This document shows positions 50,775 through 60,476 of a stretch of DNA of 64,000 bases, piece after piece. The stretch is from Alsobacter metallidurans (GTDB lineage Bacteria > Pseudomonadota > Alphaproteobacteria > Rhizobiales > Beijerinckiaceae): the NCBI RefSeq assembly GCF_014636935.1, contig NZ_BMES01000002.1, positions 248,001 through 312,000 of the forward strand, given 5' to 3'. The translations under genes and the position numbers were made by a program. Position 1 is the first letter of the stretch; each line of letters starts with the position of its first letter. Below the pieces are notes generated by a model. It searched no databases, was not told where the DNA came from, and was given only the letters and a program-made list of their open reading frames with translations.

Positions 50775-52603
50775 AGCAGGATCCTGCTGCCCGTACGGGC
50801 AGGCCATGTGGCCACGCCGTTGCTTCTCCCTCGCACGAAGGCGGATGTCCGCACATAAGCGTTAACCGAGACCTGAAGCGCCAAGAAGCGCTCAAGAACG
50901 CTGCCCAGCAGGAAGAGGCCGCCGGCCGTCCAGGCCTGCGCGTCGAAGGTGAGCGACACATCGAGCCCGCGGGCGAAACTGCCGGGCCGCAACCCTGGCA
51001 CGCGCGCGATGCCCGGCCGAGCGTCCACGGCGACGAGCCCCTCGAGCGCCAGTCGCGTTTCGGGCGTGTCCTTGAGGTCGTGCAGCCGCATGATTTCGCG
51101 CAGCGCGAGCACGCCCTGGGCTCCCCCGGTCACCCCGAGGTGGTTAAGCGCCAAATGCGACACCAGCCGCCAGCCGCTTCGCTCACGCAACTCTGGGCGC
51201 AGTGTCGGGGTCGCTGCCGACAGGCACTCGGCCGATGCCGCGGGCGCCGCCGGGTCGGCGATGCGCAAGGATTGCTGGCCGGCCGCGAAGGGAAGCAGAT
51301 TGGGCAGGTCCCGATTGCAGCAAAGCGTATCGACGCTCAACACCTGGTCGGAGGGGCGGGCGGGATCGAATTGAGGATCCCGCAACAATAGCCTCGTTTC
51401 TGTGCCGCCTCCCCAAGGCGCCTTCTGCCGCATCGCGAGCCACGCCACGTCGCTCGCGCCCGGCGGTGCATCGTCCGCGCCGCCCACGCGCAGGCGGTGA
51501 AAGGGCGGCACCTCGCGCGGAAGCGGATTGTCGGAGCTGCTCACGCGCACACGCGTGACCGAGTGGATCTCCAGCGCGACCGGCTTGCGCGCATCAGGCG
51601 CAACGAGCCAGTCCGATTGCGTGCCGTCAAGCTGGATGGGCTCGGCGGACTTGGTGAACAAGTTCACGACGGGCGTGCAGCCCAGCACGAAGTTTTCCGC
51701 CGAAACGGCGCGTTCGAGTTCGGTGACCGAGCGCGATAAATAGAAGAACACCTCCAGCCGGTTGCTCTTGTGAACGAAAGATCGCGCCTCGATGCCCGAC
51801 AGGTCAAGGTAGAGAAACTTTTCCGGAAAAGCGAAATACTCGGTCAGCAGGCGAAATCCCGAGAACGCGTGCTGTGGCGAGGGAATGGCCGCCTCATTGC
51901 GCTCGAAGCCCGCATGGGCGACGCACTCGCGCGACAGCAGGGTGGGATAGGGATCAGCGGGGCCGTCTGCCAAAGCCACCGAAAGCGTCGACGTGCACAA
52001 TAGTTCAAGCAATTGCGCCGCGGGAAACGATCCGCGCAGGAAAAAGCGCAGCCGATCCAACCCGATATCCGCGAAGGTGAGGTCCGGAACCGTCGTGGTG
52101 AGTACGAGGCGCAGAACCGAAGCGGCCCGCGGCGCATGCGGATTGATTGGCGCGGTGAGCGGCAGGCCGGCCAGTTTGGCGTCGGTCACGGCGACCGGCC
52201 ACAGCGTCGTGTCGTGACAGGTCTGGTAGCGCAGCGTCTCGCCGTGGACGGGTTCGGTGTCCAGCGCGGTGCCCCGCGGCACGCGGGACGGCCCCGTCGC
52301 CTCAGGCTTGGGCGTCAACCGCACGGTCATCATGGATGGCACCAGCGCGAGCGCGTGCGGGCACAGCAACTCCAGCAGGGCGTCGGAGATCTCGGGCAGC
52401 TCGTCATCGAGACGATGCTGAACGCGCGCCGCCAGAAAGGCGGCTCCCTGGAGCAGCCGCTCCACATGCGGGTCGTCCACGACCCCGTCTGGCGCCATGC
52501 GCAATTGCCCGGCGCGCTTCGGGTTCTCGCGCGCGAACTCGCCAGCCAGCTTCCGGATCGCCGCAAGTTCACGGTCGTAATAGGGGAGAAGCGCGTCCGA
52601 CAC
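50771..52603 (-). CDS. tssF: T6SS baseplate subunit TssF
   Basis: A 610-residue protein of the TssF/VasA/ImpG family. The N-terminus 'YYDRELAAIRKLAGEFARENPKRAGQLRM' and 'DPHVERLLQGAAFLAARVQHRLDDELPEISDALLELLCPH' are diagnostic; 'CTPVVNLFTKSAEPIQLD' and the C-terminal 'GGLFLLGSVLERFLALQVSVNAY' complete the family pattern. Coupled to tssG; it follows tssE after two bases. Confidence 0.96.
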   Translation of the reverse strand: MSDALLPYYDRELAAIRKLAGEFARENPKRAGQLRMAPDGVVDDPHVERLLQGAAFLAARVQHRLDDELPEISDALLELLCPHALALVPSMMTVRLTPKPEATGPSRVPRGTALDTEPVHGETLRYQTCHDTTLWPVAVTDAKLAGLPLTAPINPHAPRAASVLRLVLTTTVPDLTFADIGLDRLRFFLRGSFPAAQLLELLCTSTLSVALADGPADPYPTLLSRECVAHAGFERNEAAIPSPQHAFSGFRLLTEYFAFPEKFLYLDLSGIEARSFVHKSNRLEVFFYLSRSVTELERAVSAENFVLGCTPVVNLFTKSAEPIQLDGTQSDWLVAPDARKPVALEIHSVTRVRVSSSDNPLPREVPPFHRLRVGGADDAPPGASDVAWLAMRQKAPWGGGTETRLLLRDPQFDPARPSDQVLSVDTLCCNRDLPNLLPFAAGQQSLRIADPAAPAASAECLSAATPTLRPELRERSGWRLVSHLALNHLGVTGGAQGVLALREIMRLHDLKDTPETRLALEGLVAVDARPGIARVPGLRPGSFARGLDVSLTFDAQAWTAGGLFLLGSVLERFLALQVSVNAYVRTSAFVRGRSNGVATWPARTGSRILL

Positions 52604-52605
52604 CC

Positions 52606-53115
52606 TCAGGCCTCACGAACGACGATGTCGCGCGACACCGTTTCGAGGCGGGTTTCGAATGCGACGGGCTCAGGTATAGGATCAGCCCTGAGCACGGCGG
52701 TCACGCGCATGCGCAGCAGGTTCGACGTATCGTCTCGATCCTGCGAGAGCGCCACCGTAACGTCGGTGAGCCTGGGCTCGAAGCGCTGCAGCGTGCGTTC
52801 CACCTCGCGGACGAGTTCGTCGCGCAGCCCGGGAATCGAGTAGGCGCCCGACACCGGATCGGGAATGCCGTAGTTCAGGATCGAGCTCGGCAATTCGCGC
52901 AGGTGGGACGGCAATGGCCGGCGGCGACGCCGGGCATTGAGGAGCGCTTCGACGTCGCGACGAACGGCAGTGCGCAGCGCCTCCAACGCCTCGAAGCTGG
53001 ACACGAAGGCCGCATCAGACGCGCCGCCTTCCGCCTCGCACAGCCGGGCCAGCAGGGGCAGGCGAGGCCTCGGCGCAGCGGAGCGCCGCTCGGAAGGGTT
53101 CAGCGACTGGCTCAT
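52606..53115 (-). CDS. tssE: T6SS baseplate subunit TssE (gp25-like)
   Basis: A 169-residue gp25/lysozyme-like baseplate protein. 'LPSSILNYGIPDPVSGAYSIPGLRDELVREVERTLQRFEPRL' is the gp25 signature, and the C-terminal strand pair ('LLRMRVTAVLRADPIPEPVAFETRLETV') is typical. It helps nucleate the sheath. Its start overlaps the tagJ stop by four bases. Confidence 0.95.
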   Translation of the reverse strand: MSQSLNPSERRSAAPRPRLPLLARLCEAEGGASDAAFVSSFEALEALRTAVRRDVEALLNARRRRRPLPSHLRELPSSILNYGIPDPVSGAYSIPGLRDELVREVERTLQRFEPRLTDVTVALSQDRDDTSNLLRMRVTAVLRADPIPEPVAFETRLETVSRDIVVREA

Positions 53116-53915
53116 GCGAAGGTCAACCTAGCGACTTCCGTCAGCCCGACCGCGTCGTCGCCAGCCAGCAGGGTTCGAAGCCCCCGGCCGCGCACCGGGC
53201 CGCGGGCAGGATCGCTCCAGTCAGTCTGGCGGCCGAGACGGAACGCATCGTCGGTTTCGGGCGCTGCGCCCAGATAAAGCGCGGGCATGAACACAATGCC
53301 GTCCGTACCGTCTTTCAGATCGATAGCGCAGCGCCGCCACGCGAGATCGCGTACCCGGCGCGGGGCGTCGAACTCCAGCGAGAGAACCCGTTCGACCGGC
53401 ACCAGCATGTAGTCGCCGCCTGTCGTCAGCACTTCGAACTCGGCGGCGAAAAGGTCGTCAGCGTCCCGGAGATCGTCGACTTGCGTTTCCGTACCGTCCG
53501 CCAGCAGCATGGTGGCGGGCGCCCTCGGGCGCAGCGTCTCGACCGCCTCGGCGGCCACGATAGCGTCCTTGATTTCGGACGCTCTCAGCAGCACGCGCGC
53601 TTTCGCTGCGGCCTGCTGAGCGGGCGTAGCAGCGCCGCCCTGGTAGCGGGGCGCACGTCCCTCGCGCAGGGATTGCGCCCTCTGGACCTCGGCGCGCAGC
53701 AGCTTGCGAAATTCGAGCACCGCCGGATTGGGATCGTGCAGCGCCGCGGCGTCGAGCATCTTGTCGGCCCGTTCGGGATCGCCGATGAGCACCAGCACTT
53801 CGGCGAGTAGCCAGCGAGCGTCCGCGTCCGTAGGAGCCGCTTTGACGGCGGCGGTCGCCGCATCCAGGGCTGCCTTCAGGTCTCCGGCCTTGAGAGCCTC
53901 GCCGATGGTGGTCAT
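53112..53915 (-). CDS. tagJ: T6SS accessory protein TagJ (ImpE family)
   Basis: 267 residues. N-terminal TPR-like helices ('LKAGDLKAALDAATAAVKAAPTDADARWLLAEVLVLIGDPERADKML') precede the ImpE C-terminal domain ('DADDLFAAEFEVLTTGGDYMLVPVERVLSLEFDAPRRVRDLAWRRC'). TagJ binds the sheath protein TssB and is found in a subset of systems, modulating ClpV recognition. Its position next to tssE is usual for rhizobial imp operons. Confidence 0.92.
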   Translation of the reverse strand: MTTIGEALKAGDLKAALDAATAAVKAAPTDADARWLLAEVLVLIGDPERADKMLDAAALHDPNPAVLEFRKLLRAEVQRAQSLREGRAPRYQGGAATPAQQAAAKARVLLRASEIKDAIVAAEAVETLRPRAPATMLLADGTETQVDDLRDADDLFAAEFEVLTTGGDYMLVPVERVLSLEFDAPRRVRDLAWRRCAIDLKDGTDGIVFMPALYLGAAPETDDAFRLGRQTDWSDPARGPVRGRGLRTLLAGDDAVGLTEVARLTFA

Positions 53916-53932
53916 GCGGATGTCCCTTGCAT

Positions 53933-55432
53933 TCAGGCGGCCGCCTGCCGCGACGTCAACTCGGTGGTGAAGCGAAACGAGGCTCCGATTTCATCCAGCT
54001 GATGGTGAGGTTTGAGGTGGATGACGCAGCCATATTGCCCGGGCCGGCCAGCAAGCTCGAACACGTCGACTTTCGCGTCCTGGAGCGGGAAGCGAGCATT
54101 GGCGTCCAGGCCCCCGGCTCCGACGCCGCTGATGTAGCCGCCAAGCCACCGGCTGAGCCGCATTTCGATGTCGCTCGGGTCGAGTGCGCTGCCCACCATG
54201 TCCCGGCCCATCAGCTTCACGAAATGGGCGAAGCGGCTGACGCAAAGGAGGGTGTTGATCTGCGTGGACAGCCTCTGGTTAGCGTTCGCGACCGCCGTCG
54301 ACATGCGGGGCGGCCGGTGCAGCGAGGGCAGGGCGCCAAAGCAGGCTTCCGGCAGCCCTTCCAGGGCCGACAGCGGGATCAGCCCGGCTTCGCTGAGCTG
54401 CGTCTCCTGCTCATCCGTGAGGGCAATCTCGAGCGGCGCGCGGGAGGGTCTGCCCCCGGCGTCCGAGGGGAGGGGCTCCGCCGGGAGGTCGTCCAGCACG
54501 CCGCCTTGAGCGTCCTCGCTGATTTCCGCGCCGCGCACGGCCGCCGGCCAGGAGTTGCGCTCGAAGGCCCGGATCGCCACGGCGGCGAAGCCATAGACCG
54601 GGCTCATCCAAACGCGCTCGCGGGCGCTTGGCGCGTAGGACCGGAACCGGAACTGATCCGCCCTGCAGCCGTCGTCGGGCCACGGCGGGCGGGCCAGCAT
54701 CCGGGGCAGGGCGAGGCCGATGAAACGCAGGTCGTCGCCCAACCCCATCCCGCGCCAGCGCGTGTAGTCGGCGCTGCGGAACACGGTCGAGAGATCGACG
54801 CTGGACGATGCGTCTGAAAACTCGTCCAGACCCAGCAACTCCGGCGCGGCCGCCAGCATCACGGGCGCGAAGGCCGCGGCGGCGACGCCGGCCAGACGCA
54901 CCAACGCGCCGACGTCATCGGTCGGATGGGCGGCGCTCGGCCGGTGCCTGACCTCGTAATCCGCCGCAATCAGCCCGAAGGGCTCGCCGCCGGCCATGCC
55001 GAACTCTTCCTCATAGATCTTGCGGAATAGATGGCTCTGGTCGAACTCCAGCGCGCGCTCGAGGTCGCGGCAGATTTCGCTCCAGCGCGCGTGCATGATG
55101 CGCACGCGCACGCGCGGGCCTGGAGGAGCGCGCCCAACCAGCCAATCCACCCCCCGCCAGGAGCCTTCCAGGCGGGTGAACCGGGGGTGTTGCATCACGG
55201 CGTCGAGCTGCCTCGACAGCATCGCGTCGATCGCCGCAATGTCGCGGTCAATCGCGGCCCGCAGGATCCCGATCCGCTCTGACTGTTCGGCCAGCTGCTC
55301 CAGCCATTCCTCGCCGAACCAACGCCGCAACGTCTCGGCGAGGCTTGAGGACGCCACGACCTCCGCGAGCTCGGCCGCCGCTTGCGTATGCCCCAGGAAA
55401 CGGCCTTCGAGAACGGCAAGGCGAAGGGTCAC
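53933..55432 (-). CDS. Second TssC-like sheath protein (ImpD-type)
   Basis: 499 residues. It shares the TssC core with the upstream gene: 'RFTRLEGSWRGVDWLVGRAP', 'KIYEEEFGMAGGEPFGLIAADYEVRH', 'AAFAPVMLAA', 'LCVSRFAHFVKLMGRDMVGS' and a 'FPLQDAKVDVFELAGRPGQYGCVIHL' end. Yet it has an extra N-terminal region of ~80 residues and a longer variable segment before the C-terminal part. Agrobacterium-type clusters also carry two TssC-like proteins. GTG start. Whether it joins the sheath or acts as an accessory cannot be told. Confidence 0.9.
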   Translation of the reverse strand: MTLRLAVLEGRFLGHTQAAAELAEVVASSSLAETLRRWFGEEWLEQLAEQSERIGILRAAIDRDIAAIDAMLSRQLDAVMQHPRFTRLEGSWRGVDWLVGRAPPGPRVRVRIMHARWSEICRDLERALEFDQSHLFRKIYEEEFGMAGGEPFGLIAADYEVRHRPSAAHPTDDVGALVRLAGVAAAAFAPVMLAAAPELLGLDEFSDASSSVDLSTVFRSADYTRWRGMGLGDDLRFIGLALPRMLARPPWPDDGCRADQFRFRSYAPSARERVWMSPVYGFAAVAIRAFERNSWPAAVRGAEISEDAQGGVLDDLPAEPLPSDAGGRPSRAPLEIALTDEQETQLSEAGLIPLSALEGLPEACFGALPSLHRPPRMSTAVANANQRLSTQINTLLCVSRFAHFVKLMGRDMVGSALDPSDIEMRLSRWLGGYISGVGAGGLDANARFPLQDAKVDVFELAGRPGQYGCVIHLKPHHQLDEIGASFRFTTELTSRQAAA

Positions 55433-55456
55433 GGCATCGCCCCCTGGCGCTTCGGC

Positions 55457-56932
55457 TCAGGCCTTCTGAGGGATTCTCGCTACCATGCGCATGGAAGTCG
55501 TCAGCTCTTCCATCTGCAGCCAGGGACGCATGTGCGCGACCGCATTGTAGGATCCAGGCGATCCAGGGATCTCCTTGACCTCCACCTTGGCCTCGCGCAG
55601 CGGGAACTTGGCCCGATCGGATCCCATGGGATCGACGTAGTTCTGGATCCACCGGTTCAGCCACAACTCGCAGTCCTCGGCCTCCATGAAGGAGCCAATC
55701 TTGTCGCGCGCCATGACCTTCAGGAAGTGCGCGAAACGCGCAGTCGCCATCATGTACGGCAAGCGCGCCGAAATGGCCGCGTTGGCGGTCGCCTCCGGCC
55801 TGTCATACTTCTTGGGCTTCTGGGTGGTCTGCGCGCCGAAGAACACCGCGTAGTCCTGGTTTTTGTAGTGCAGCAGCGGCAGGAAACCGAGCTTTGACAG
55901 CTCCGCCTCGCGCCGATCCGTGATGCCGATTTCGGTCGGGCACTGCAGGTCGCGGTCGCCGTCGTCGGACACAAAAGTGTAGGTGGGCAGGTTGCTGACC
56001 TTGCCGCCGTTCTCGGCGCCGCGGATCGAAGTGCAGAAGCCGGTCTGCGCGAACGAGTCGGTCATGCGCGCGCCCATCACGTAGGCGGCGTTCATCCAGC
56101 AGAAGTTGTCGTGCGCCATCGGGGCGTCGGAACCGCTGGCGGCCTTGGGGGCCTCCTCATAGGCGAACTCGTCGATCGCCTTGGTGTTAGCGCCATAAGG
56201 CAGCCTGGCGATGACGCGGGGCATGACGAGCGAAACGAAGCGCGAGTCCTCCGTGTCGCGGAAGCTGCGCCATTTGATGTATTCGGCCGTCTCGAAAATC
56301 TTCTCGAGGTCGCGCGGCTTGCTGAGCTCGCGCCAGTCATTGAAGCCGAACATGCCCGAGCCTACGCCCGAGATGAAAGGCGCGAACGAGGCCGCCGCCA
56401 CGTTGGAGACGAGCCGGAGCGTCTCGACGTCATCGGGATGGTGCGTCCACTCGTAGTCGCCGATCAGCGTCCCGTAGGGCTCTCCGCCAGGCGTGCCGAA
56501 CTCGTTTTCGTAGATCTTCTTAAACAGCTGGCTCTGGTCGAACTCGATCGCCTTTTGCAGGTCGCGCGCCAGCTCCTTTTTGGAGATCTGCATCATGCGA
56601 ATTTTCAGCGAGGAACTCGTTTCGCTGTTCATCACCAAGTAGTTCAGGCCGCGCCAGCTTCCTTCGAGCTTCAGGAAGCGCTCGTGATGCATGATAGCGT
56701 TGAGCTGGTCGGACAGCTTGCGGTCGATCTCGGCGACCGCGCGTTTGATCGTGAGGGTGAGGTTGCGGTCAAACGTGACCGTGCCCTTGAGCGCCTCCTC
56801 GGTGAGGGCCCGGATGAGCTCCTCGGTCCGGTCGCGTTCGGTCTGCCGCGTCGCGCCTATCACCTGGTCAAGCAGGCTGACCTCGGTCGTAACGCCAGAG
56901 GCCGCCGCCGTCGCTTGGGTCTCGGTCGCCAT
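55457..56932 (-). CDS. tssC: T6SS contractile sheath large subunit TssC
   Basis: 491 residues, the usual TssC length. Family sequence throughout: '[25 protein letters not shown]', '[49 protein letters not shown]', '[25 protein letters not shown]' and the C-terminal '[26 protein letters not shown]'. It forms the contractile sheath with TssB around the Hcp tube. Directly downstream of tssB with a three-base gap. Confidence 0.97.
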   Translation of the reverse strand: MATETQATAAASGVTTEVSLLDQVIGATRQTERDRTEELIRALTEEALKGTVTFDRNLTLTIKRAVAEIDRKLSDQLNAIMHHERFLKLEGSWRGLNYLVMNSETSSSLKIRMMQISKKELARDLQKAIEFDQSQLFKKIYENEFGTPGGEPYGTLIGDYEWTHHPDDVETLRLVSNVAAASFAPFISGVGSGMFGFNDWRELSKPRDLEKIFETAEYIKWRSFRDTEDSRFVSLVMPRVIARLPYGANTKAIDEFAYEEAPKAASGSDAPMAHDNFCWMNAAYVMGARMTDSFAQTGFCTSIRGAENGGKVSNLPTYTFVSDDGDRDLQCPTEIGITDRREAELSKLGFLPLLHYKNQDYAVFFGAQTTQKPKKYDRPEATANAAISARLPYMMATARFAHFLKVMARDKIGSFMEAEDCELWLNRWIQNYVDPMGSDRAKFPLREAKVEVKEIPGSPGSYNAVAHMRPWLQMEELTTSMRMVARIPQKA

Positions 56933-56935
56933 GGC

Positions 56936-57442
56936 TCACTCCGTTGGCTTGTCGCTGCCCAGTTCCGCCCGGATGGCGTCGAGTTTGGATTTGTCCTGCA
57001 GGATGTCTTCCAGCAGTCGCTCGAGTTCCTCGGATACCCCCGCCTTGCTTTCCAGATCGCGGAGCCGGCTGCGCGTCTCCATCAGGGCCTTCAGGGCGGG
57101 CACCTGCGCGGCGACCCGCGCGGGGTCGAAGTCATCGATCGATTTGAACTTCAAGTTGACGGACATATCGGTGCCGTCGCCCGCGAGCGTATTCTCGACC
57201 TTAATGTTAAGGCCGGGTGCAATGCGCGCCATGACGTCGTTGAAGTTGTCGCGGTCGATCTGAACGAACTTCCTTTCCGCCAAAGACTTGAGGGGCTCGG
57301 TCGGGTCGCCTGCATAGTCACCGAGCACTCCCACGACGAACGGAAGCTCCTTGATGATTTGGGCGCCTTCGGTCTCCACTTCATAAGTGATGTGCACACG
57401 TGGCTTACGAACGCGTTGAAGCTTTTGGTGGACGCTGTCCAT
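56936..57442 (-). CDS. tssB: T6SS contractile sheath small subunit TssB
   Basis: A 168-residue sheath protein with '[28 protein letters not shown]', '[24 protein letters not shown]' and '[34 protein letters not shown]', plus the C-terminal helix recognised by ClpV/TagJ. First gene of the minus-strand unit that ends with the methyltransferase; its promoter lies in the 256 bases shared with the divergent propeller/NlpC gene. Confidence 0.97.
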   Translation of the reverse strand: MDSVHQKLQRVRKPRVHITYEVETEGAQIIKELPFVVGVLGDYAGDPTEPLKSLAERKFVQIDRDNFNDVMARIAPGLNIKVENTLAGDGTDMSVNLKFKSIDDFDPARVAAQVPALKALMETRSRLRDLESKAGVSEELERLLEDILQDKSKLDAIRAELGSDKPTE

Positions 57443-57664
57443 GGCTTCCTCGAACGTTGTTGACCCGATGGGAATGATGGATATTTAGAGATATCGAGCC
57501 GTGACCCGATGCCATTCCTGCATCATTCGTTTTATTGCGGATATGGTCAAGCTCACAGTCCTTTCGGATTCCTCCGCTGATCATCAAACGGCGTTTCGAA
57601 AATCGGTCGTCGGAGGGCTGGAGCTCGACATCAAGGTTGAGTTCGCTAATCTCACCCGCACGCG

Positions 57665-57670
57665 TATAAT
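57665..57670 (+). promoter_or_regulatory. Perfect TATAAT -10 element
   Basis: TATAAT lies 29 bases before the start codon of the propeller/NlpC gene. At 17-base spacing the -35 would be the weak TTCGCT at 57642; TTGAGT a little further upstream is better but 22 bases away. It supports a separate promoter for the 57.7-64 kb operon. Confidence 0.4.
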
Positions 57671-57698
57671 CGCCGCGCTGGTACCCGTTCGAGGGGGG

Positions 57699-59396
57699 AT
57701 GATGGCCCGCGGCGTCTCCTTGCATGTGCTCGTAGCGATGGCCATCGCGGCCACCGCCGCCGGGCTCGCGTCGACGCGGAGCGCCAGCGCGCAGGACAGA
57801 GTGGTGCGGGCGTTCGAGAACGGCTCCACATTCGACAGCGTCGGACTGCTCGAAGGCGGCGATGAAACCGAGGTCGATGGACCGCAGGCGCTCGTGTCTG
57901 ATTCCAACGGCGCCTTGTTCTTGCTGGACCAGAACAATGGGCGGGTGCTGACGTTTGATCCGACCAAGTCGCAGGCGGATACGCGGTCGCTCGAACTGCC
58001 GTCCGATATGCGCCCCTCCGACCTCGTCATCATCAACGAGAACCTTCTGGTCTGGGACGACGGTCCCCGGGCGCTGACGACCAGCGGCGACCCCGGTGAA
58101 CGGGTTCGCAGCCTCAACGTGAGCCGTGCGGCAATCTTGGATCCGGAACTCGCCGCCGACGCTTTCGCGCAAATGGGGACCGGCGAGGAGGATCCCTCGG
58201 TGGACCCGCTGGCGGTTACGCGCGCCGCGCCGGTGCAAAAGCCCCGCCTCGTGGCGACGCGCGGCTCCGGCGAGGTGCAGGTCGTCTCCGAGCCGCTGAG
58301 CAAGTCCGCGCTGCGGTTCGTCGTCCGGCCCCGATCCGGCGGCGCGCCGCTCGTGGCCGCGGTGGTGCGGGCCGGCGACCGCCTTGGCGCGGTGGACCTT
58401 TTGGAGATCGACGCCAAGAAGCGCATGTTTCTGCTGGCCGAAAACGTCCCTGAGGAACTCAACCGCGGCGCCGCCGCCGTGGTGCTGCGTTACGGCTCGG
58501 ACGGACAGCTCCAGGGCATGTACGAGCTGCCGCTGGCGCAGAGCGTCGCACTGTCGCGCCGGTTCATCGCCATCACGCCCGACGGGACGGTGTTCTTCCT
58601 GCGCACCAAGGACAAGGGCGTCGAGGTCGTCGAGGTCGGCTTCAAGCCGACGGCCGCCAACGCGGTGATCGCCGTCAAGGGCGCGGCGATCGTCGAGCAG
58701 AGGACCTACAAGGGCATCAGCGCCGCCGTGCGGCGGCCCACCCGCCGGCAGGTGATCGAGACGGCCATCAACTACGAGACCTTTCGCTGGCGCGTGACGC
58801 CAGCCAGCTACGGACGCGACCCCGACCGTGGCTGCAGCGGCTTCAACCGCATTCGGCGCCCGGGATACATCAACGGGCGGCTGGGCCAGGAAGTCGTCGG
58901 AGTTCCGTATTGCTGGGGCTGCTTCGGCAATCTCAGCCAGATCAGCAGCCGCATGGTGCGCGGCGACCTCGCCGGCAATGTGTGCACGCGCGACACGCCG
59001 CGAGCCGACGTGGTGGGCGTGGACTGCTCGGCTTTCGTGAGCGCCGCCTGGGGGCTGTCCTCGCATTTCACCACGCTGGCGATTCCCAGCATCGCGTCGC
59101 CGCTGAGCGACCCATGGGACCTGAAACCTGGCGACGCCCTCAACAAGCCGGGATCGCACGTCATGCTGTTTCTCCGCTTCACGCCCGATCGCAAGGCCGA
59201 GGTGATCGAGGCGACGCCCGGGAGGTGCAATGGCCGGGTCTGCCGGGGCGTCTATCCGCTCTCCGCCATGCTGGCGCGCGGCTATGTGCCGATGCGATAC
59301 CGGGGCATCGCGGCCGAGGTCGCCGCCGTCGAGCCCACAAAGGCGGATTCGCCCAGGAAGCCGGACAGCCGCCCCGTCCGGGCGCAGAAGCCCTGA
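57699..59396 (+). CDS. Exported beta-propeller protein with NlpC/P60-like peptidoglycan hydrolase domain
   Basis: 565 residues. The signal peptide is at ~1-33, ending ASAQD. Residues ~55-350 are strand-rich with NHL/propeller-like units ('GPQALVSDSNGALFLLDQ', 'AITPDGTVFFL'). The C-terminal domain (~370-530) has GVPYCWGC, DCSAFVSAAWG with nucleophile Cys443, and KPGSHVMLFL with His487: the NlpC/P60 dyad in correct order. At least seven cysteines in this domain suggest disulfides. ATG at 57699 (or 57702) after GAGGGGG; the longer open frame from 57501 lacks a signal. Divergent from tssB and leading the ppkA operon, it may open or trim peptidoglycan for T6SS assembly. Confidence 0.78.
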   Translation: MMARGVSLHVLVAMAIAATAAGLASTRSASAQDRVVRAFENGSTFDSVGLLEGGDETEVDGPQALVSDSNGALFLLDQNNGRVLTFDPTKSQADTRSLELPSDMRPSDLVIINENLLVWDDGPRALTTSGDPGERVRSLNVSRAAILDPELAADAFAQMGTGEEDPSVDPLAVTRAAPVQKPRLVATRGSGEVQVVSEPLSKSALRFVVRPRSGGAPLVAAVVRAGDRLGAVDLLEIDAKKRMFLLAENVPEELNRGAAAVVLRYGSDGQLQGMYELPLAQSVALSRRFIAITPDGTVFFLRTKDKGVEVVEVGFKPTAANAVIAVKGAAIVEQRTYKGISAAVRRPTRRQVIETAINYETFRWRVTPASYGRDPDRGCSGFNRIRRPGYINGRLGQEVVGVPYCWGCFGNLSQISSRMVRGDLAGNVCTRDTPRADVVGVDCSAFVSAAWGLSSHFTTLAIPSIASPLSDPWDLKPGDALNKPGSHVMLFLRFTPDRKAEVIEATPGRCNGRVCRGVYPLSAMLARGYVPMRYRGIAAEVAAVEPTKADSPRKPDSRPVRAQKP

Positions 59397-60439
59397 TGGG
59401 CCGGCCAGCCCTCATGAGCGCGGCATGTGGCCGCGCCGCCCTGGCCGCCGCGCTGCTGGCTGTCGCGTCGACGGCGTGGGCCAACGACAGCAGCTACGAA
59501 CTCGCGGTCGGCGGCCTGACCTTCACGACAACGTCCGATGTGCGGCTCAACACAGAAATCCTGTCGATTTCCCCCGAGAAGGTTCAGGTCAACTATCGTT
59601 TCGTGAACCAGGCGCCCACCCCCGTGGAATTGCAGATCGCTTTCCCACTGCCTGACATCGACCTGAGCGATCAGGATGCGATCCTGGACGTCCCGGCGCC
59701 GGGCTCGCCCAATTTCGTAGGGTTCAAGACCCTGGTCGACGGCGCACCGGTTCCGTTCGAGGTCTACCAGCGCGCGTTTCTCAACGGCAAGGACGTGACC
59801 GCCCGGGTGACGGAGGCGGGGCTGCCCCTGCTCGCCATCGGCCGCCAGATGGAGAACTTCCGGGCCCGCCTCAACGCCCTTCCGGCGCCGCGCCGCAAGG
59901 CGTTGCTGGACGCAGGCGTCGTTCTGGAACAAGGAGCGGACGCCGAGCAGAAGCCGATCTTTGCGCCGGGCTGGACGGTGAAGACGTCGTTCACGCGCAA
60001 GCAGGTGTTCCCGCCCGGCCAGGTTGTCGCGGTGGATCACAGCTACGCGACCAGCGTCGGCTTCAGCATGGACACGGTTCTGCGCAAGGCGCTGCGCACC
60101 AAGCAGCCGCTTGAGGCGATCGTGAAGCAGCGCATCGACGAGTTCTGCGTCGCGGACGACTTCCTGCGCGGCGTCGACAAAATCGCGGGCGAGGCGGATG
60201 CGAACGTGGCCGAGCTGCGCGAGCGGCGCATCAGCTACGTGCTGCTGACGGGCAAGAACTGGGCAGGCCCCATCCGGGATTTCAAGCTCGTCTTGGACAA
60301 GGGCGCGCCGGACCGGCTCATAAGCCTGTGCATGGACAAGATCACCAAGACGTCGCCGACCACTTTTGAATTCCGGGCCGCAAACTATGTCCCGGAACGC
60401 AACCTGAAGATCCTGCTGATCAGTCGGGGCGGATCATGA
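59396..60439 (+). CDS. DUF4424 family exported protein
   Basis: A 347-residue periplasmic protein. A signal peptide runs to about residue 30 (cleavage after STAWAND). The mature part begins 'SSYELAVGGLTFTTTSDVRLNTEILSISPEKVQVNYRFVN', the DUF4424 signature, and ends with 'GKNWAGPIRDFKLVLDKG' and 'FEFRAANYVPERNLKILLI'. No enzymatic motif is evident; the fold looks beta-rich. Its ATG overlaps the stop of the propeller/NlpC gene (TGATG), so the two are translationally coupled and probably work together in the periplasm. Confidence 0.85.
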   Translation: MGRPALMSAACGRAALAAALLAVASTAWANDSSYELAVGGLTFTTTSDVRLNTEILSISPEKVQVNYRFVNQAPTPVELQIAFPLPDIDLSDQDAILDVPAPGSPNFVGFKTLVDGAPVPFEVYQRAFLNGKDVTARVTEAGLPLLAIGRQMENFRARLNALPAPRRKALLDAGVVLEQGADAEQKPIFAPGWTVKTSFTRKQVFPPGQVVAVDHSYATSVGFSMDTVLRKALRTKQPLEAIVKQRIDEFCVADDFLRGVDKIAGEADANVAELRERRISYVLLTGKNWAGPIRDFKLVLDKGAPDRLISLCMDKITKTSPTTFEFRAANYVPERNLKILLISRGGS

Positions 60440-60476
60440 ACGCCAGACATCAACGCGTGGCCCGGGAGTAGCCTCG

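Noticed and set aside
57501-57698. N-terminal extension of the propeller/NlpC protein
   Set aside because: It would place 66 non-hydrophobic residues before a clear signal peptide, and a good ribosome-binding site precedes the ATG at 57699.
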